From NCBI GenBank assembly GCA_013811945.1, contig JACCUI010000103.1:1-38545 (forward strand): a DNA stretch of 38,545 nt. Reading direction: 5' to 3'. How positions within the stretch are numbered: position 1 is the stretch's first letter; each line of letters starts with the position of its first letter. Origin of the DNA: Pyrinomonadaceae bacterium. GTDB taxonomy: Bacteria; Acidobacteriota; Blastocatellia; Pyrinomonadales; Pyrinomonadaceae. The notes under the pieces are model-generated. The model saw nothing but the letters and a program-made list of their open reading frames with translations, was not told the DNA's origin and made no database searches. Made by a program: the position numbers and the translations under genes. Of this stretch, positions 23,860 through 31,147 are shown piece by piece.

Positions 23860-24183
23860 ATGAAAAACGAGCGACGATCCGCCCCACGGATCAATATAAG
23901 TGTTCCCGTACGTTGGGAAGGAGTGCTCACCCAGCAAACAGCTACCGTCACCAGCCTCAGTGAGACCGGTTGCTTCGTCCTTACCGGCGGCAAGGTGGAA
24001 CCCAAAGAGCTGATCCGGCTTGAGATTGAATTACCCGGTCAGGAGGCCCTCTACTTTTGGTCTGAGGTCGTTGATGAAGCGAACGAAATCGGATTTGCTG
24101 TGCGGTTCACTTCTTCCGAAGAAGACGACCGAGCGCGGTTGGTTGCTTACGTGAAGGCGAACTCGCTCCCGAGGGCTGATTGA
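23860..24183 (+). CDS. PilZ domain protein
   Basis: The 107-residue protein is a single PilZ domain: an N-terminal ERRSAPRINISVPVRWEGVL with the RxxxR c-di-GMP-binding arginines, then TATVTSLSETGCFVLTGGKV and a beta-barrel ending in EIGFAVRFTSSEEDDRARL. In the second binding motif (D/N)xSxxG the first residue is serine (SLSETG), so binding may be weakened. Position within the tryptophan/anthranilate cluster is unexpected. The nearest c-di-GMP enzyme is the HD-GYP/GGDEF protein at 31148-33103. The start at 23860 is followed by a typical N-terminal MKNERR. Confidence 0.85.
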   Translation: MKNERRSAPRINISVPVRWEGVLTQQTATVTSLSETGCFVLTGGKVEPKELIRLEIELPGQEALYFWSEVVDEANEIGFAVRFTSSEEDDRARLVAYVKANSLPRAD

Positions 24184-24198
24184 TAGGGAATTGAGATC

Positions 24199-24235
24199 GG
24201 GTCCCCAAGTGGGCAGCCCGCTTGGGGTGGTGGTA
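24199..24235. repeat. REP element, family B copy 1
   Basis: A 37-base hairpin element: GGGTCCCCAAGTGGGCAGCC, then CGCTTGGGGTGGTGGTA. It matches the copy at 31197-31233 at 34 of 37 positions in the same relative orientation. It lies just upstream of the ligase start and explains why an upstream in-frame start of that gene (24191) is not credible. Confidence 0.85.
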
Positions 24236-24253
24236 AGAATCTTATTGTCTGCG

Positions 24254-25861
24254 ATGAGCATAGAGTTTCCGGAGAGGTTCAATATTGCTGATTACTTCCT
24301 CTATCACAATCTGGAGGAAGGACGTGAGAACAAAACCTGTCTTTATTTTCAGGATCAATCCTTCACCTACGGCGACGTTGCTCGTATGTCCAATCGCGTG
24401 GGCAACACGCTTCGCGATCTGGGACTCGACATTGAAGAGCGAATACTGATTGTCCTGCCTGACTGTCCTCAGTTTGTCTGGACTTGGTTTGGCGCCGCCC
24501 GCATCGGGGCCGTGATCACGATGGTCAACCCGCTGCTACCTGCGACTGACTACAGGTATTACCTCGAATACACGCGCGCTCGTGTCGCCGTCATCCATTA
24601 CTCGCTGTTGAAGACCTTCGCCGAAGCTGCGGAAGGCGCGCGCTACCTCCGAGCCGTGCTCGTAGCTGGGGGTACATCCGAGGATAGCGAAGATATTAAC
24701 TTTCACAGCCGTAGTGCGCAGTGGTTCTCTTTTCCCGGTACGGTGGAGGCCGGCTCTGACGAATGCACACCGGCGGATACTCACCGCGATGACATCGCCA
24801 TCTGGTTGTTTACATCGGGGTCGACCGGGCATCCGAAAGGCGCGGTCCACCTTCAACACGACCTTCCGTTCAATACCGAGGTGTATGCGAAACGCACCCT
24901 GGGCGTAAACGAGGACGATCTTACGGTCTCGGTACCGAAGCTGTTTTTTGGTTATGCAACCGGAACCAACCTGCTGTTTCCTTTCGCGGTGGGCGGGGCA
25001 ACGGCTCTCTTTGAGGAACGCTCCACTCCGGAGAAAGTATTTGAAGTCATTAATCGCTATCGTCCCACAATCCTAACTACCGTGCCAACGATGATCAACG
25101 GAATGCTCAATGCCGAGGGGGCAACATCGCACGACCTGTCGTCATTACGCTTTTGCTATTCTGCGGGAGAGGCTCTGCCCGTGGAACTTTATCAGCGCTG
25201 GCTCAAGACATTTGGAGTGGAAATCTACGATGGAATCGGCTCAGCTGAGATGTTTCATATCTACATAACAAATCGACCGGGTGACGTTAAGCCGGGTAGC
25301 CTGGGTCGTATTGTAGAGGGTTACCAGGCCGCAATAGTAAACGCCGAGGGTGACCAGTTACCAAAGGGTGAAATGGGGACGCTTAGGATCAAGGGAGACT
25401 CAGCGGCGTTGTGTTACTGGAACGTCCATGAAAAATCCAAAGAAAGCTTTGCCGGAGATTGGTGCACGACCGGCGACCAGTTCCATGTCGACGAAGCAGG
25501 TTATTACTGGTATCACGGTCGCACCGACGACATGTTGAAGGTTTCTGGTGTCTACGTAGCTCCCAGCGAAATCGAAAACTGTTTGCTCCAGCACGAGGCA
25601 GTCCTCGAATGCGCTGTAATTGGTCACGATGCTGGCGACGGTTTGGTAAAACCCAAGGCTTTCATCGTGTTGCGCCAGGGCTACGAGGCTGACACTAAGC
25701 GGGAAGAAGAAATTAAAGGCTTCGTCAAATCGAGACTGGCGCTGTACAAGTATCCCCGCTGGATTGAGTTTGTTTCTTCAATGCCAAAGAACGACCGCGG
25801 GAAAATCGATCGCAAGACCTTAAAAACGCGTGAATCGTCAATCGTCAATCGTCAATCTTAG
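24254..25861 (+). CDS. benzoate/2-aminobenzoate-type CoA ligase
   Basis: The 535-residue acyl-CoA synthetase of the adenylate-forming superfamily resembles benzoate-CoA ligases: FNIADYFLYHNLEEGRENKT at the N-terminus, the ATP-binding LFTSGSTGHPKGAVHLQHDL near residue 187, VSVPKLFFGYATGTNLLFPF, EIYDGIGSAEMFHIYITNRP and the catalytic-lysine motif MPKNDRGKIDRKTL at the C-terminus. It would activate an aromatic acid to its CoA ester with ATP. In this context, downstream of kynureninase, anthranilate is the likely substrate, though benzoate or hydroxybenzoate are alternatives. The last residues (ESSIVNRQS) are encoded by a heptamer repeat. The ATG at 24254 follows a REP element. The thioesterase gene comes next. 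Confidence 0.88.
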   Translation: MSIEFPERFNIADYFLYHNLEEGRENKTCLYFQDQSFTYGDVARMSNRVGNTLRDLGLDIEERILIVLPDCPQFVWTWFGAARIGAVITMVNPLLPATDYRYYLEYTRARVAVIHYSLLKTFAEAAEGARYLRAVLVAGGTSEDSEDINFHSRSAQWFSFPGTVEAGSDECTPADTHRDDIAIWLFTSGSTGHPKGAVHLQHDLPFNTEVYAKRTLGVNEDDLTVSVPKLFFGYATGTNLLFPFAVGGATALFEERSTPEKVFEVINRYRPTILTTVPTMINGMLNAEGATSHDLSSLRFCYSAGEALPVELYQRWLKTFGVEIYDGIGSAEMFHIYITNRPGDVKPGSLGRIVEGYQAAIVNAEGDQLPKGEMGTLRIKGDSAALCYWNVHEKSKESFAGDWCTTGDQFHVDEAGYYWYHGRTDDMLKVSGVYVAPSEIENCLLQHEAVLECAVIGHDAGDGLVKPKAFIVLRQGYEADTKREEEIKGFVKSRLALYKYPRWIEFVSSMPKNDRGKIDRKTLKTRESSIVNRQS

Positions 25862-25916
25862 ATTGAGTCTCGCTTGACCTTGATTCACATTTACGATTCA
25901 CGATTCACGATTAACG
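25829..25916. repeat. inverted pair of TGAATCG/TCAATCG heptamer arrays
   Basis: The left arm 25829-25857 reads CGTGAATCGTCAATCGTCAA and continues with the same 7-base unit. It overlaps the last codons and the stop of the ligase gene. The right arm 25881-25916 is the complement (TTTACGATTCACGATTCACG). It ends 4 bases before the ATG of the thioesterase gene at 25921. Confidence 0.85.
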
Positions 25917-25920
25917 AAGC

Positions 25921-26334
25921 ATGCCCGTCGCTACACGTATCAAAGTGCGGTTTGGCGATACCGATCCTGCGGGACTTGTCTACTACCCCAATGTCTTTAA
26001 CTACTTTCACATTGCGATGGAGGAGTTTTTCGCTACCCAGTGTGGCGTTGGTTACGACCAATTACTCGCGGCCGAACGTATCGGCTTTCCCACTGTTAAT
26101 ATTCAGACTGAGTTTCGAGCCCCAATCCTTTACGGCGACGAGATCGATGTCGAAGTTTTTGTCTCTCGTCCAGGCCGAACCTCGGCGATATTCGAGTACC
26201 GCGTAACACGCGTCAGCGATGGCCAGCTCTGCGCTCAGTCCACTCAGGTTCACGTTGCTATGAATCTCGACAGCCGCCGCCCTGTTCCCCTGCCGGAATG
26301 GTTTCGCGAAGCATTCGGCGCCAGGGCTTCCTGA
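25921..26334 (+). CDS. hotdog-fold acyl-CoA thioesterase, 4-hydroxybenzoyl-CoA thioesterase family
   Basis: The 137-residue protein has the diagnostic VRFGDTDPAGLVYYPNVFNY segment with the catalytic aspartate in TDPAG. The long central helix (FHIAMEEFFATQCG) and the strands NIQTEFRAPILYGDEIDVEV and AIFEYRVTRVSDGQLCAQST are also present. Such enzymes hydrolyse aromatic or aliphatic CoA esters. Directly behind the CoA ligase it may rescue CoA from dead-end esters, or supply a hydrolysis step in the pathway. No Shine-Dalgarno is visible because the heptamer array runs up to the ATG. Substrate is not determined by sequence. Confidence 0.9.
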   Translation: MPVATRIKVRFGDTDPAGLVYYPNVFNYFHIAMEEFFATQCGVGYDQLLAAERIGFPTVNIQTEFRAPILYGDEIDVEVFVSRPGRTSAIFEYRVTRVSDGQLCAQSTQVHVAMNLDSRRPVPLPEWFREAFGARAS

Positions 26335-26709
26335 CGTGCCTTGCGCCGCTATCGACGGTCCGGATGCCGTCTAGACTCAAGTCTGAACCTAGACGAAATG
26401 CCGGCAGTTGTTGTAAGGGTTAACGCCAACCTGCATTGGGTTGGAGGATTTTTGGAAAAACCATGTTGTTGGCCTTCTAATTGCTACGGGACCTCAACGT
26501 ACTTTCACATTCTGACCTCGTGAACGATTAAGGGGGTTGTTATCAGATTTGTGAGAGCCGGCAAATTGGCTTTGCATCTGTTCTCCGGAATAGGAAGAAG
26601 TGAACCAACGCTCCAGGGAACCAAGATCTCAGCAGTCCTGGAAAATGCGAAACCGGTCAGGGGCGAGGTTGCCAATAGTAACTCGTGCGAGGAGATAATT
26701 AAGGAGAAA
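26335..26709. other. intergenic leader region before the PEP-CTERM gene
   Basis: This 375-base gap has an imperfect hairpin around 26360-26404 (CGTCTAG at 26368-26374 pairs with CTAGACG at 26389-26395, flanked by CCGG ends). It ends with a good ribosome site AAGGAG at 26701-26706 just ahead of the ATG at 26710. I looked for a sigma-54 type -24/-12 promoter because of the NtrC-type regulator nearby, and found none with correct spacing. Confidence 0.5.
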
Positions 26710-27372
26710 ATGGTGACCAAGACAATCTCAAGAATCATGCTGGGCTGCGCGCTTTATGCATTTCTAGGACTGGCCATGACAGCCAAGGCCGACACCGTGA
26801 CAATCGTGGGAAATTCCACTGGCAGTTTGGCTACGGCTACCGTTAATTGTACGTTCAATTGGTACTAACACCCGGACCTTCACTATCACCAATGTGTCGC
26901 CTTTTGACGCGAGGGTCACCGGTGTCGGATTCGACCTCATTGCGGGCGATTTCTCGGGCAATAATTCCTCGGGCCTCAATAACTTCAGTGGCGGCAACGT
27001 CGCCGGATTTACCTTTCGCAACGACGCATTGGGGAATGTGCCTCAGTTCAACGGCGCCGTGCTAGACTTCGGATGGACAACTGGGAACTCGGGCAACTTC
27101 AGCGGCGGTAGCCCGAACAATGGTCTTGCACCTGGCGCAAGTTTAATTTCTCAGTGAGCGGGTCGTCGTTTGCGGGCCTGACGGAAGAGCAAATCTGCAA
27201 CGCTATTTTCGTGCGTTTCCAGCGAGTTGCAGAAAACGGCAACGGCAGCGACGTCGGTGTCCCGACCGGAACAGAACCGATACCAGAGCCTGCGACTATG
27301 CTGCTGCTTGGTACAGGTCTAGCGGGAGCCATGGGAGCGATCAGGCGCAGGGTAAGGTCTGATAGAGGTTAG
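26710..27372 (+). pseudogene. PEP-CTERM sorting-signal protein with two frameshifts
   Basis: Translation starts at ATG 26710 after AAGGAG and gives a signal peptide (LGCALYAFLGLAMTAKA), then breaks near 26855 at TTCAATTGGTACTAAC. The protein continues in the next frame (GTNTRTFTITNVSPFDARVT, then GVGFDLIAGDFSG), breaks again near 27140, and returns to the first frame (KFNFSVSGSSFAGLTEEQIC). It ends with the sorting signal PEPATMLLLGTGLAGAMGAI and a basic tail RRRVRSDRG. PEP-CTERM proteins are exported and anchored through the exosortase system, often linked to extracellular matrix. The two shifts compensate. They may be real inactivation or sequencing errors; neither lies in a homopolymer. 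A terminator follows at 27422. Confidence 0.8.
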
Positions 27373-27421
27373 TACGTTACAGCAGAGAAGGTCTCGTAAC
27401 TCTCTAACATTCGACAACAAG

Positions 27422-27463
27422 TCGGCGCGAATGGTTTGCCCCATTCGCGCCGATTCTTTTTCC
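27422..27463 (+). terminator. rho-independent terminator of the PEP-CTERM gene
   Basis: A perfect 13-bp stem, TCGGCGCGAATGG (27422-27434) with CCATTCGCGCCGA (27441-27453) and loop TTTGCC, is followed by TTCTTTTTCC. The T-run is on the plus-strand side, so it serves the PEP-CTERM gene. It lies 50 bases after that stop and 33 before the convergent regulator gene's stop. Confidence 0.92.
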
Positions 27464-27495
27464 AAATTGCGCGTCTTCTATAAGCTAGTCATCAC

Positions 27496-28908
27496 TCAAA
27501 TCCTTCGCTTTTCCAGGTCGTAGTCACGCAAGCGGCGATATAGTGTTGACGGCGAGATTCCCAGAACCTCAGCCGTCTTGCCTCGATGCCAACCCGTCTG
27601 TTCGAGTGCGGATAGGATTTGCTGACGTTCCATATCTCGGAGTGAGGCGGGCGAGGAGGCGGCCGCCGGCGAGCCGGGGGCAGCATCGGAACCGGCCGGC
27701 GTCGAAGCCATCAACACCGGAAACGAAACAGTTGGCCGTGCTACTTCAGGAGGTAATTCTGCGAGCGTAATGCGCCCGTTGTTGGCCAGGATAACCGCGC
27801 GCTCGAGACAGTTTTTCAGTTGCCGCACATTGCCCGGCCAACTATACGAACGTAGTGCCTCCATTGCGTCGCCTTCGAGAGCGGGGGGATTCATGCCACC
27901 TACGTGTTGGAGCAGATGCTGCGTCAGCGGTTCAATATCCTCCGGCCGCTCTCGCAATGGTGCGAGGCTAATCTGAAAACCATTGATACGGTAGAGAAGA
28001 TCGGAGCGGAAGGATCCATCAGTTACAACAGATTCCAGGTTTCGATTCGTCGCTGCGACAATACGCACGTTCACTTCAACCTTGCGTACGCCGCCGACGC
28101 GGAAAAACGTTCTGGTTTCAATCGCTCGTAAGAGTTTCGCTTGTAGCTGGGCCGGAAGCTCCGTAACTTCATCCAGGAAAAGCGTGCCCCCATCCGAGAG
28201 TTCGATCAGTCCGAGCTTGCGACCCTTGGCGCCTGAAAAGGCGCCCGCTTCGTAACCGAAGAGCTCCGACTCAAGCAACGACTCCTGGAAAGCAGCGCAA
28301 TTTAGATCGATAAAAGAAGAGTTTGCACGAGTTGACAAGCGATGGATGGCGTGCGCAATCAATTCTTTTCCGGTGCCTGACTCTCCCGTGATCAAAACTG
28401 ACGCATCCGAGGGAGCAACTCTTTCCACCAGTCTAATAGCTTCCTTCATCAAGTCCGAGACCGAAACGATTTCGGGCAAGGCAGATTGCCGCGCCAGTTG
28501 TTCGCGCAGACGAAGATTGTCCACTCGCAGCCGGCGCTTTTCCGCCGCCTGCTTAACCCGAACATCGAGCTCTGTGATGGTATAGGGTTTCGTGAGGTAG
28601 TCGTACGCGCCCAGCTTCATCGCTTCTACGGCCGTTTCCACCGTCGCCTGCCCAGTCAACATAATCACTTCAGGAGGATTCGGTCTTTCGTGAACGCGGC
28701 GCAGCACCTCTATGCCATCAATGCGCGGCATATTTATGTCGCACAACAAGACGTCAACATTGCTCTCTTCGAGCTTGCGCAAGGCGGCTTCGCCATCAGG
28801 GGCGGCTTGCACTCTGTAACCCAGGCGTTCGAGTTCCTTCTGCAATACGAGCCGCAGATTCACTTCGTCTTCCGCAATCAGAATTCGTGCTGCCTGTTGC
28901 TCGCTCAA
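27496..28908 (-). CDS. NtrC-family sigma-54-dependent response regulator
   Basis: The 470-residue regulator has a receiver domain (residues 8-125, acidic pair in AEDE, phosphoacceptor D57 in LLCDINMP, K107 in LTKPY). A AAA+ domain has Walker A GESGTGKE at 175-182 and Walker B GGTLFLDEV near 240-248. A Fis-type helix-turn-helix ends the protein (GWHRGKTAEVLGISPSTLYR near 445-465). The sigma-54 contact motif is GAFSGA (222-227) where almost all members have GAFTGA. An Ala/Ser/Pro-rich linker precedes the DNA-binding domain. Its start overlaps the stop of the upstream kinase gene (ATGA), so the two form a two-component pair. Targets are unknown; the PEP-CTERM gene lies convergent to it. Confidence 0.93.
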   Translation of the reverse strand: MSEQQAARILIAEDEVNLRLVLQKELERLGYRVQAAPDGEAALRKLEESNVDVLLCDINMPRIDGIEVLRRVHERPNPPEVIMLTGQATVETAVEAMKLGAYDYLTKPYTITELDVRVKQAAEKRRLRVDNLRLREQLARQSALPEIVSVSDLMKEAIRLVERVAPSDASVLITGESGTGKELIAHAIHRLSTRANSSFIDLNCAAFQESLLESELFGYEAGAFSGAKGRKLGLIELSDGGTLFLDEVTELPAQLQAKLLRAIETRTFFRVGGVRKVEVNVRIVAATNRNLESVVTDGSFRSDLLYRINGFQISLAPLRERPEDIEPLTQHLLQHVGGMNPPALEGDAMEALRSYSWPGNVRQLKNCLERAVILANNGRITLAELPPEVARPTVSFPVLMASTPAGSDAAPGSPAAASSPASLRDMERQQILSALEQTGWHRGKTAEVLGISPSTLYRRLRDYDLEKRRI

Positions 28909-30968
28909 GCCTTCGATTCTCCGATTTCTGTTATCGCCGGTAGAGTAATCGTGAAAGTGGTGCCGACTCCCAGAGTGGATTGTACGTCGAGACTGCCGCC
29001 GTGCTCGGTTAAGATACCATAACAGACGGCGAGACCAAGGCCCGTGCCTCGTCCTACCTCTTTGGTTGTAAAGAAAGGCTCGAAGATTTTGGCTATGTTT
29101 TCGGGCGCTATCCCCACCCCGGTGTCACTAACCTCAACCAGCACCTCAGCTCCTTCGTGGCGCGCCGAAATTGTTAAGGTACCGCCAACCGGCATCGCAT
29201 CCACGGCGTTCGTGGCCAGGGCAATTATTGCCTGTTGCAGTTGGCCCGCGTCACCTGAGAGAGGCGGGAGAGGGTTGTCCGGCGTCTGGAACAGGAACTC
29301 GACTTTGGCATCACGTTGCTGATGAGCCAGCAATCGGGCGGCTGCGTTTATAACATCCGCCAAATCCAGCCGTGCATGTTCTGAGGCGCGGGCTCGGCTG
29401 AAATCGAGGAGGCCGTTGGTAATTGATTTACAACGAAACGCCTCGCTGCGAATTAGACCCAGATACTCCCTTAAGTCATCCAGGGTCTCGGAACTTTCGA
29501 TTTGCGAAAACGCCCCTTCCTGAAGCCGCGATTCCAGGGCTTCAGCACAAGCGGAGATCGTGGCCAGGGGATTGTTTATCTCATGGACTACTCCCGCCGC
29601 CAAACGTCCGATAGCGGCCAGCTTCTCGGCGCGCGCGACGGCGCGGTTGGCTTCAACTCTGGTACTGATGTCTTCCCCGACTGCGATCACATGTGAAACT
29701 CGGCCACTGTCATCAATCCACATTGGAATCTTGCTAATTAGCCAATGCTTAATTTCCCCGCTGGCCCTCGTGGCCTCATGTTCGATCCTTTCAATTTCGC
29801 CGCTCTCAAAGACGCGCGCGAACTCCTCCGATAGCACCTGCCGGTTTTGTAGGGTCAAGACGCTGAAGATGTTCTTGCCCAACACCGAGCCCCGCGGAAT
29901 GCCCAACTCACCCAACTCGCGATTCCGGTTCCACGCCACAATCCGGTAATCGCTGTCCACCGCGTACAGCGAAAGCGGCAAGCTATCGATTATCGCTTCG
30001 GTGAAGCGTCGCTGCGCTTCGGCTTCGGCGGTTCGGCGGTCTACCTCTTTTGCCAGGGTTGTAGACGATTCTCGCGCCGCCTGATAAAGCGACGAGATGT
30101 GCGCTGCGAGAGCAGCCTGTTGCGCGGCGGCGTCGACCAGCCGGCATTCTGTTTCGCCTAAATCCTCGCGCCGGTCAAAAGCCACCACCAGCGCGCCTTT
30201 TGCCCGCCCACCAAATCGTAGCGGCACTGCGTACTCGACCTGGTGCGCGTCCTCCCGCAGGAAGAAGCTGCTTGCAGCCGTAAGGAGGACTGGCGCTGCC
30301 GCACCTGGTGAGGCGAGCCAACCCTGCAAACGATCCAGGTGCATAAGCGAAGTATCCTCGGCGCTCCCCTCTCGGTCGAAAACACATCCGGTTTCGCAGT
30401 CGGGCGAGAGGTCGACAAAAGCTGCACAGAGTACTGCTCCCGTACCTTCGTAGGTTGAGCCGGCCACCCGACGCACGAGCTGGTCGGGTTCGATCGCCCG
30501 CAGGAGACCACGGCCGAGGTCCGCCAGAAACCTCAACTCGCGGTTACTTCCAATCAGATCCCACTCTCGTTGAGCGGACCGCAATTGTGAAGTCACTCGG
30601 GAAACTAGCTCATCGGCGTTTGACGGCTTGGTGATGAAGTCGTCGGCACCGGCGGCAAACGCATCTGCCTTTCGACTCTCAACGGTGCTATCGGAGAGCG
30701 CGATTACGGGTAAAGTCTTCGTGGCCGGCTGAGCCCGCAGCAGTCTGCACAGCGCCAGGGCATCGACGCCGGGGATCTCGAGGTCGAGCACAATGAGGTC
30801 GCAGGATTCCTTGTGAATGACCCGCAGCGCTGAGGGAGCATCTGAGACCGTCAACGCGCGGAATCCCGCAGCCTCAAAGATTTTGCGGAGCCTATCGCGC
30901 GCATCTTTCTCATTGTAAACAATTAGAAGAGTTGCGTTTTCTTTGGCGGTGATAGCCGGAGCAGACAT
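28905..30968 (-). CDS. hybrid sensor histidine kinase with N-terminal receiver, GAF and PAS domains
   Basis: The 687-residue soluble kinase has an N-terminal receiver-like domain (about 12-130). A GAF-like region (about 150-300) follows, then a coiled segment, and a PAS domain at about 325-435 ([20 protein letters not shown]). The HisKA domain has the phospho-acceptor [20 protein letters not shown], and the HATPase domain has [38 protein letters not shown] and [14 protein letters not shown]. In the receiver, the usual acidic pair is replaced by Y18-N19 although D62 and K114 remain, so it may not be phosphorylated normally. No transmembrane segment was seen, so the signal is probably cytoplasmic. 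It is translationally coupled to the NtrC-type regulator. Confidence 0.93.
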   Translation of the reverse strand: MSAPAITAKENATLLIVYNEKDARDRLRKIFEAAGFRALTVSDAPSALRVIHKESCDLIVLDLEIPGVDALALCRLLRAQPATKTLPVIALSDSTVESRKADAFAAGADDFITKPSNADELVSRVTSQLRSAQREWDLIGSNRELRFLADLGRGLLRAIEPDQLVRRVAGSTYEGTGAVLCAAFVDLSPDCETGCVFDREGSAEDTSLMHLDRLQGWLASPGAAAPVLLTAASSFFLREDAHQVEYAVPLRFGGRAKGALVVAFDRREDLGETECRLVDAAAQQAALAAHISSLYQAARESSTTLAKEVDRRTAEAEAQRRFTEAIIDSLPLSLYAVDSDYRIVAWNRNRELGELGIPRGSVLGKNIFSVLTLQNRQVLSEEFARVFESGEIERIEHEATRASGEIKHWLISKIPMWIDDSGRVSHVIAVGEDISTRVEANRAVARAEKLAAIGRLAAGVVHEINNPLATISACAEALESRLQEGAFSQIESSETLDDLREYLGLIRSEAFRCKSITNGLLDFSRARASEHARLDLADVINAAARLLAHQQRDAKVEFLFQTPDNPLPPLSGDAGQLQQAIIALATNAVDAMPVGGTLTISARHEGAEVLVEVSDTGVGIAPENIAKIFEPFFTTKEVGRGTGLGLAVCYGILTEHGGSLDVQSTLGVGTTFTITLPAITEIGESKA

Positions 30969-31147
30969 GCTTCAATCCTGGAGCCCAAGAGGACGCGACT
31001 GACGAATACGGATTCGCTGGGTTAGCGCGGTTCACCGGCTACAGGCAAACGCCGCGAAATCGCGCGCTGCGAACGATTGAAAGCGATGCAGGGGGCAATG
31101 TCAAGAATGTGATAAGGAAGGATGGCCGTTCAGCGCGGCGGGAGCCG

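Noticed and set aside
26401-26709. Sigma-54 promoter for the PEP-CTERM gene controlled by the neighbouring NtrC-type regulator
   Set aside because: GGC...TTGCA-like text occurs near 26555 but the spacing between the GG and GC elements is 12 bases instead of 10.
26710-27372. Programmed frameshifting of the PEP-CTERM gene
   Set aside because: Neither break has a slippery heptamer, so mutation or sequencing error is simpler.
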